Source: JBGPLJ01 sp041486385 (GTDB taxonomy: Bacteria; Pseudomonadota; Gammaproteobacteria; Steroidobacterales; Steroidobacteraceae). Taken from it: 11,755 bases of DNA. Location: NCBI GenBank assembly GCA_041486385.1, contig JBGPLJ010000089.1, positions 1-11,755 on the forward strand. Direction: 5' to 3'. Of the stretch, positions 6,106 through 11,755 are shown piece by piece (position 1 is the first letter of the stretch; each line of letters opens with the position of its first letter). A model generated the notes under the pieces. It was not told where the DNA came from and did no database searches. It saw only the letters and a list, made by a program, of their open reading frames with translations. A program made the position numbers and the translations under genes.

Positions 6106-7147
6106 CTGCGTGCTGCGTCTTTCGGCGCTCGGCGACGCATGCCATGTGCTGCCGGTCATACGCACGCTGCAGCATCAGTGGCCGGACGCGAAAATCACCT
6201 GGATCATCGGCAAAAGCGAAGCCCGGCTCATGAGCCTCGTGAGTGATGTCGAGTTTATCACCTTCGACAAACGCCACAGCGTCCGCGAGTACTTCCGCCT
6301 GCGCAAACTCCTGAAGGCGCGGCGCTTCGATCTGTGCCTGCACATGCAGCTCGCCATTCGAGCGAGCCTGCTGTCGTCGTTGGTGCGCGCGCCGATCAAG
6401 ATTGGATTCGATCGAGGGCGGGCGCGGGAACTGCAGTGGCTCTTCACGACTCACCGCATCGTGCCACGGGCGCGCGAGCATGTGCTCGACGGCTTCTATG
6501 GCTTCGCGGAGCTGCTGGGCGCACACGATCGTGTCATGCAGTGGGATATCCCGTTGCCCGATGAAGCCTACGACTATGCCGCGCGTATCATCGACGCTGA
6601 GCGGCCGACGCTCATTGTCAGCCCCTGCTCGAGTCACGCGCGCCGCAACTGGCAGCCGAACCGCTATGCGGCCGTCATCGATCACGCGGTGCGCAAGCAC
6701 AAGATGCATGTCGTGTTGTGCGGCGGCCCGTCGGCCACCGAGCAGGCGATGGGCCGCGATATCGAACGCCTCGTCACGGTCAGAGTCACGAACCAGATCG
6801 GCAAGGACACGTTGCCGCAACTGCTGGCGCTCCTTGAAAGAGCCGATGTGCTCATCAGTCCGGATGCGGGACCCGCGCACCTGGCGAACGCGGTGGGCAC
6901 GCCCGTCATCGGCCTCTATGCCGCGACCAATCCGGAACGGAGCGGCCCATACTTCAGCCGCCAGTGGTGCGTGAACAAATACGATGAGGCGGCGCGGAAG
7001 TTCCTCGGCAAGTCCGCCGATGAGATTCCCTGGCACACCAAGATCGAGCGCAAAGGCGTGATGGATCTCATCACGCCCGAGGACGTCATTCGCAAGCTCG
7101 ACGATTTCATGCGCAAACGCACGCGCCTGCCGCGGCGTCTCGCTTGA
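6071..7147 (+). CDS. opsX: OpsX-type heptosyltransferase I (GT9 family)
   Basis: This 358-residue GT9 enzyme resembles Haemophilus OpsX closely enough, from recalled family sequence, to fix the start: MPLKLATSPSRICVLRLSALGD mirrors the MPL...LRLSAVGD opening. Shared landmarks include WIIGKSE (44-50), the IGFDRGRARELQWLF stretch (111-125), VSPCSSHARRNW (183-194, in the UDP/ADP-sugar fold), SPDAGPAHLANAVGTPVIGLYA (263-284, the GT9 nucleotide-sugar site), NPERSGPY (287-294), and the OpsX-specific FLGKSADEIPWHTK near 311-324. OpsX adds the first L-glycero-D-manno-heptose to phosphorylated Kdo, acting on the cytoplasmic side of the inner membrane. In Haemophilus opsX also sits beside kdkA. No good ribosome binding site precedes the ATG. 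The DUF6165 gene follows after 28 nt. A generic GT9 transferase is the alternative. Confidence 0.88.
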   Translation: MPLKLATSPSRICVLRLSALGDACHVLPVIRTLQHQWPDAKITWIIGKSEARLMSLVSDVEFITFDKRHSVREYFRLRKLLKARRFDLCLHMQLAIRASLLSSLVRAPIKIGFDRGRARELQWLFTTHRIVPRAREHVLDGFYGFAELLGAHDRVMQWDIPLPDEAYDYAARIIDAERPTLIVSPCSSHARRNWQPNRYAAVIDHAVRKHKMHVVLCGGPSATEQAMGRDIERLVTVRVTNQIGKDTLPQLLALLERADVLISPDAGPAHLANAVGTPVIGLYAATNPERSGPYFSRQWCVNKYDEAARKFLGKSADEIPWHTKIERKGVMDLITPEDVIRKLDDFMRKRTRLPRRLA

Positions 7148-7175
7148 AGTCTGAGCGAAGGTCACGAGGTAAGCC

Positions 7176-7568
7176 ATGGTCGACCTGCTGGTGCCCGTAT
7201 CGCCGGGCGAAATGCTCGACAAGATAACGATTCTGCGCATCAAGGCCGCGCGCATCGCGGACGCGGGCAAGCTCGTGAACGTGCGGCATGAACTGGCGGT
7301 GCTCGAGCGCACGTGGCGTGAGTCCGCGTATGCGCAGGGCAAGGACGTCGCGGCGGAAGTTGCCGCGCTCGAAGCGGTGAATGGCAGGCTCTGGACGATC
7401 GAGGATGAAATCCGCGACAAGGAACGCGATCGCGCATTCGATGCGCGCTTCATCGAGCTCGCGCGCTCGGTCTACATCGAAAACGACGAGCGGGCGCGTT
7501 TGAAGCGCGTCATCAACGACCGGCTGGGGTCGGCGATCGTCGAAGAAAAATCCTATCGAAAATACTGA
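7176..7568 (+). CDS. DUF6165 family protein of unknown function
   Basis: This 130-residue protein matches the uncharacterised DUF6165 family from end to end. The conserved opening is VSPGEMLDKITILRIKAARI (8-27), the middle is NGRLWTIEDEIRDKE (69-83), then FDARFIELARSVYIENDERA (88-107), ending in VEEKSY (122-127). It appears mostly alpha-helical and strongly charged, with no cysteine, no signal peptide and no membrane segment, so it is soluble and cytoplasmic. A good ribosome binding site (GAGG) lies a few bases ahead of ATG 7176. It follows opsX by 28 nt on the same strand, so it is probably co-transcribed with this LPS core gene. A role linked to LPS core synthesis follows from context alone; no catalytic motif is visible. 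Confidence 0.85.
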   Translation: MVDLLVPVSPGEMLDKITILRIKAARIADAGKLVNVRHELAVLERTWRESAYAQGKDVAAEVAALEAVNGRLWTIEDEIRDKERDRAFDARFIELARSVYIENDERARLKRVINDRLGSAIVEEKSYRKY

Positions 7569-7569
7569 T

Positions 7570-7773
7570 TCACTTGCGCAGCGTGTACTCCGCGCCGCAG
7601 TACGGGCACTTCGCGCGGCCGGTCTCCTCGATCGGCAGATAGACGCGCGGATGCGAGTTCCACAGATACATCTGCGGCATCGGGCAGGCGAGCGGCAGGT
7701 CCTCGGCGGACACTTCGTAGCGATTCTGGGCGTTGGGCTGGATGAGCGGCCGGGCGCTTTCGACGGCAGGCAT
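7570..7773 (-). CDS. Small CHCC-type zinc-finger domain protein
   Basis: This 67-residue protein carries a zf-CHCC zinc-binding domain. The likely ligands are C30 (in LPLACP), H41 (in SHPRVYLP), C56 and C59 (in KCPYCGAEY). The family conservation RYEVSAEDLPLACP...HPRVYLPIEETG is clear. The domain is related to a subunit of eukaryotic complex I (NDUFS6), but the bacterial stand-alone form has no established role. It is cytoplasmic by absence of targeting signals. GAGGTGA lies about 6 nt ahead of ATG 7773. It lies 80 nt downstream of glnE on the same strand and could be co-transcribed or use the TATAAT-containing promoter at 7808-7813. Its stop is 1 nt from the converging DUF6165 stop. Confidence 0.88.
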   Translation of the reverse strand: MPAVESARPLIQPNAQNRYEVSAEDLPLACPMPQMYLWNSHPRVYLPIEETGRAKCPYCGAEYTLRK

Positions 7774-7807
7774 TGCGGGTCACCTCGATCGGGTGCACTG
7801 ATGAGCA

Positions 7808-7813
7808 ATTATA
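7808..7813 (-). promoter_or_regulatory. Candidate -10 element for the zinc-finger gene
   Basis: A perfect TATAAT on the minus strand (7813 down to 7808) would place the start near 7801, about 28 nt ahead of ATG 7773. No convincing -35 hexamer lies at 16-18 nt, so the call rests on the -10 alone in an otherwise G+C-rich gap. Confidence 0.35.
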
Positions 7814-7853
7814 GCTGACGCACAGGCCCGGGGCCGAGGGTTGCGAGCCCGAT

Positions 7854-10748
7854 TCATTTCTCCATGGTCTGCGCCCAGACCTCGAGTACCTGTGCGCGGA
7901 CGCCGGCAAACGGCTCCGCTGCGACCAGCGCGCTCACCCCCGCGAGTGAACAGCGATGCGTTTCAGCGCGGTAGCGCAAGTAGGCCGCAATCAGAATGTC
8001 GACGATCCTCTGCTCGATGAGGTTCGCGGACGCCAGCGACTCGAGCTGGCGAATATTGTCGGTGAAAAGAACGACCGGCGGGTAATCACGGGCATGCAGC
8101 AGCGCCCAGTACTGCACGAGGAACTCAAGATCCGCAATACCGCCGGGATCCTGCTTCAGGTCGAATTCGCCGGGCTGGCTCCGTGACAGCTCGGCACGCA
8201 TCCGCTCGCGCATTGCGCGCACATCCGCTCGCAGGCTCTCCCTGCGCACCGCGTGCGCGAGGGTATCGGTCCGCACCTCTTCAAATGCGGCACGCACGTC
8301 GCGATCGCCCGCGACGCTGCGCGCACGCAGCAGGGACTGGTGTTCCCAGGTCCACGCCTCTTCTTTCTGGTAGCGCGCGAACGCGGTGACCGACGTTACC
8401 AGCATGCCGCCCTTGCCGCTCGGCCGCAGCCGCATGTCGACTTCGTAGAGCCGGCCGGCGGCGGAGTGCATCGTCAGGAGGTGCACGATGCGCTGGGCGA
8501 GCCGCACAAAGAACACGCCGTTGTCGAGTGGCTTCGCGCCGTCCGTGCGCTCCACGTCACCGCTGGAATCGTGCAGAAACACGAGATCAAGATCGGAGCC
8601 GTAGCCGAGCTCAAGGCCGCCGAGCTTGCCGTAGGCAACGGCTGCGACGCCCACGGGTCGCAGCCTTGCGGAGTCGCCGCACATGGGCCTGCCGTGTACG
8701 CGGGTCAATTGTCCCCACGCGAGCCGCATGGCCTCTTCGACGATCAGTTCGGCTACGTCGGTCAGGCGGTCGCTCACCTTCATCAACGGCAGCCGGCCGG
8801 AGAGATCGGCATGCGCGATGCGAAAGATGGCCGCGCGCTGGAATTGACACAACGCCTCGATCTCACGCTCGGGATCGTCCTCCGGAACATTCTGGCAACG
8901 GATGGCGAGCTCGTCGGCGAGCTGCGCGCGTGTCAGCGTCTGCTCGAGTACGCGCTGATCGACGAGCTCATCGAGCAGCAGTGGAAACGCGGCGATCTGC
9001 CCGGCAAGGAAATCCCCGCGCCGGCAGACATCCACAAGCCGCGCCAGTGCGCCGGCATTCTCATTGAGGAGCGCGTAGTAGGTCGCCCGGCCGCCAACCG
9101 CTTCCAGTATGCGTAGCGCGCGGGCGAGCGTGGCATCCGGTTCGTCACCGCTGGCACACGCGGCAACGACTCGCGGCAGCAGGGATTCGAGCCTGCGCCG
9201 TCCGGTCTCATCGACGCCCTTGAACGCGAGTCCGTCGCGCAGCGCCCGTAGTCGGCGCAGCAGTTCGTCGGGCGCGAGAAATCCGGCGAGCGCGCCGCTC
9301 TCAGTGAGTGCCCGATCATCATGCCCGGCGCTCCAGAAGCCGTTCCACGCGGGTGACGACCCGCCCGCCTCGCGTGCATCGGCGGGTGCAACGATGATTT
9401 CCCGAAAGTGACGGCTGACGGCCGCGCGCTGCGTCTGGAGCTCGGCAAGGAAGCTTGGCCAGCTGCTGTGGCCCATCGAATAGGCGAGGCGCAGGCGGCC
9501 CGCCGCGTCGCGCGGCAACTCGTGCAGCTGCTCATCGGCGAACATCTGCAACCGATTCTCAACGCGCCGCAGATAGTGATAGGCAGCGAGCAGCTCTGCG
9601 ACGACCGCGTCGGGCAACAGCTTGTCACCGGCGAGCAGCGGCAACACTGCGAGCAGGCTCTGCGACTGCAGGCGCCGATCACTGCCGCCGCGCAGCAGTT
9701 GAAACGCCTGAGTGATGAATTCGATTTCGCGAATGCCGCCTGGTCCGAGCTTCACGTTGTGCTCGAGCTCGCGGCGTTCGACCTCGCGCGCGATGAGCTC
9801 CTTCATCTGCCGCAGCGCCTCGAACACGCGATAATCGAGATAGCGGCGATAGACGAACGGCCGCAGCAGGTCGCGGAAGCAGTTCGCGAACAGCGCCTCG
9901 CCGGTCACGGCGCGCGCCTTGACGTAGGCGTAGCGCTCCCAGTCGCGACCGTGCTTCTCCAGATAGTCCTCGAATGCTCCGAGACTCGCGACGAGCGGCC
10001 CACTGTCGCCAAAGGGTCTGAGCCGCAAGTCGACACGATAGACGAAGCCATCGGCGGTCTGCGTATCGAGCAGCCGGATGATGAGCTGGCCCAGCCGGGT
10101 GAAGTACTCCTCGTTCGCGATCGAGCGGCGGCCATCCGTGTCGCCGTGCTCGGGAAAGAGAAACACGAGGTCGACGTCGGAGGAAAAGTTGAGCTCGCGG
10201 CCGCCGAGCTTGCCCATCGCAAGGATGGCGAGTTCCCCGGCAATTCCGTCGGGCGAGCGCGGCACGCCGTAACGCGCGCCGAGTTGCGCCGTAGCGAAAC
10301 GTTGCGCCGCGCGAATCGCGGCGTCGGCGGCATCCGAGAGGTCGATGAGCGTTTCGGCGCCCTCGGCCCAGCCCGCGAGGTCGCGCCAGGCGATACGCAC
10401 GAGCTCGCGCCGCCGCAGGCGGCGCAGCGCGCTCATGAACGTCACCTCGTCAGTCGCCATCTCGAGCGCCGCGAACGCTGCGGCGACTCCGTTCCCGCCC
10501 GATCGTCGCGATATCAGGTCTCCGGAGCGGATGAGCGATTCGAGCAGGGCGGGATCCCGCGCGCAGGAGAGTCCAACAAACTCACTGGCCGCCCAAACGG
10601 CCGCAATCGAATCGACGACGGCTGCGGTTGCTCCCTGGAGGACGTCCCGGGCCCCCTCATGGCTCGCCAGCAAATCGAGCGCCTGCCGCAACGACGGACG
10701 CAGCGGCTCGGGAACCGTATCGAGAGCGGGGAATGGGAGCGTCGTCAT
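7854..10748 (-). CDS. glnE: Bifunctional glutamine synthetase adenylyltransferase/adenylyl-removing enzyme
   Basis: This 964-residue protein (E. coli GlnE is about 946) controls glutamine synthetase by adding AMP to, or removing AMP from, a tyrosine of GlnA in response to PII state and glutamine. Both nucleotidyltransferase-fold halves are intact. The N-terminal adenylyl-removing half carries GKLGGRELNFSSDVDLVFLF (residues 179-198), followed by RVDLRLRPFGDSGPL. The C-terminal adenylylating half carries YGKLGGLELGYGSDLDLVFL (about 705-724), then EVDMRLRPSGKGGML. A helical regulatory linker lies between them. Each half keeps the GSD-x-D or SSD-x-D metal-binding pair, so both activities are expected. 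ATG 10748 (MTTLPFPALD) is preferred; TTG 10769 is in frame but overlaps the T-tract of the groEL terminator. No clear Shine-Dalgarno is seen. No glnA or PII gene lies nearby. Confidence 0.96.
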   Translation of the reverse strand: MTTLPFPALDTVPEPLRPSLRQALDLLASHEGARDVLQGATAAVVDSIAAVWAASEFVGLSCARDPALLESLIRSGDLISRRSGGNGVAAAFAALEMATDEVTFMSALRRLRRRELVRIAWRDLAGWAEGAETLIDLSDAADAAIRAAQRFATAQLGARYGVPRSPDGIAGELAILAMGKLGGRELNFSSDVDLVFLFPEHGDTDGRRSIANEEYFTRLGQLIIRLLDTQTADGFVYRVDLRLRPFGDSGPLVASLGAFEDYLEKHGRDWERYAYVKARAVTGEALFANCFRDLLRPFVYRRYLDYRVFEALRQMKELIAREVERRELEHNVKLGPGGIREIEFITQAFQLLRGGSDRRLQSQSLLAVLPLLAGDKLLPDAVVAELLAAYHYLRRVENRLQMFADEQLHELPRDAAGRLRLAYSMGHSSWPSFLAELQTQRAAVSRHFREIIVAPADAREAGGSSPAWNGFWSAGHDDRALTESGALAGFLAPDELLRRLRALRDGLAFKGVDETGRRRLESLLPRVVAACASGDEPDATLARALRILEAVGGRATYYALLNENAGALARLVDVCRRGDFLAGQIAAFPLLLDELVDQRVLEQTLTRAQLADELAIRCQNVPEDDPEREIEALCQFQRAAIFRIAHADLSGRLPLMKVSDRLTDVAELIVEEAMRLAWGQLTRVHGRPMCGDSARLRPVGVAAVAYGKLGGLELGYGSDLDLVFLHDSSGDVERTDGAKPLDNGVFFVRLAQRIVHLLTMHSAAGRLYEVDMRLRPSGKGGMLVTSVTAFARYQKEEAWTWEHQSLLRARSVAGDRDVRAAFEEVRTDTLAHAVRRESLRADVRAMRERMRAELSRSQPGEFDLKQDPGGIADLEFLVQYWALLHARDYPPVVLFTDNIRQLESLASANLIEQRIVDILIAAYLRYRAETHRCSLAGVSALVAAEPFAGVRAQVLEVWAQTMEK

Positions 10749-10767
10749 GTGGGCGAAATGGTAGCCC

Positions 10768-10798
10768 AAAAAAAGAACCCCGCCGGGTGGCGGGGTTC
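10768..10798 (-). terminator. Rho-independent terminator of groEL
   Basis: Read on the minus strand, a perfect 10-bp G+C-rich stem (GAACCCCGCC at 10798-10789 with GGCGGGGTTC at 10784-10775) and a 4-nt loop ACCC are followed by seven T residues (10774-10768). It lies 42 nt after the groEL stop. A smaller 5-bp hairpin (TCGAC/GTCGA, 10804-10817) precedes it. Its end is only about 19 nt ahead of the glnE ATG. Confidence 0.9.
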
Positions 10799-10840
10799 CT
10801 GTATCGACTGTGGTCGACTAAGAGGAAGAAGCGCTGGACC

Positions 10841-11755
<915 letters not shown>

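Noticed and set aside
5975..7453. 492-residue open frame on the minus strand antisense to opsX and DUF6165
   Set aside because: Composition is low-complexity Arg/Ala/His-rich with no family resemblance; both plus-strand genes it covers are well supported.
7820..7842. G+C palindrome GGCCCCGGGCC between glnE and the zinc-finger gene as a glnE terminator
   Set aside because: The arms leave almost no loop and no T-tract follows, so it is not a credible intrinsic terminator.
10749..10769. TTG start for glnE at 10769
   Set aside because: It lies at the edge of the groEL terminator T-tract and adds seven residues not expected in the family; ATG 10748 is preferred.

Overview
The window looks like ordinary chromosomal core sequence from a high-G+C, LPS-bearing gammaproteobacterium. 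The inner-core LPS genes (waaA, kdkA, opsX) resemble those of Haemophilus and Xanthomonas, and GlnE, TolC and GroEL are of the usual proteobacterial type. A lineage near Xanthomonadales, Nevskiales or Steroidobacterales is my guess; the sequence alone does not fix it. I see no mobile element, CRISPR array, tRNA or rRNA. Nearly all of the window is coding; the longest non-coding gap is about 290 bases.

Layout, left to right. (1) 1-1181, minus: a membrane-anchored HAMP-like/PAS/PAS/GGDEF c-di-GMP signalling protein, cut by the window edge just after the GGDEF domain begins. (2) 1470-2445, plus: a two-gene unit of a Pcm-like methyltransferase and a single-domain rhodanese, separated by 1 nt. (3) 2569-4002, plus: a TolC-family outer-membrane channel, with a promoter-like sequence and then a terminator-like hairpin in its leader. 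(4) 4015-6105, minus: kdkA then waaA, convergent with tolC (12-nt gap). (5) 6071-7568, plus: opsX and a DUF6165 gene, head-to-head with kdkA and overlapping its 5' end. (6) 7570-7773, minus: a small CHCC zinc-finger protein, 1 nt from the DUF6165 stop. (7) 7854-10748, minus: glnE. (8) 10841-11755, minus: the C-terminal half of GroEL with a strong intrinsic terminator.

How they fit together. waaA, kdkA and opsX form a coherent pathway: Kdo transfer to lipid A precursor, Kdo phosphorylation, and addition of the first heptose by the OpsX-type enzyme. In Haemophilus this set goes with a single phosphorylated Kdo, so the same inner core is predicted here. glnE (nitrogen control of glutamine synthetase), groEL (chaperonin) and the Pcm-like/rhodanese pair are housekeeping genes unrelated to the LPS module.

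I did not find a new biological system. What deserves a second look is gene architecture: a zero-gap, in-frame TGA-TTG junction between kdkA and waaA; a divergent 5' overlap of kdkA and opsX; two intrinsic-terminator hairpins about 20 nt ahead of tolC and glnE; a Pcm-like enzyme lacking the usual isoaspartate-recognition loop; and the uncharacterised DUF6165 protein tied to the LPS module.
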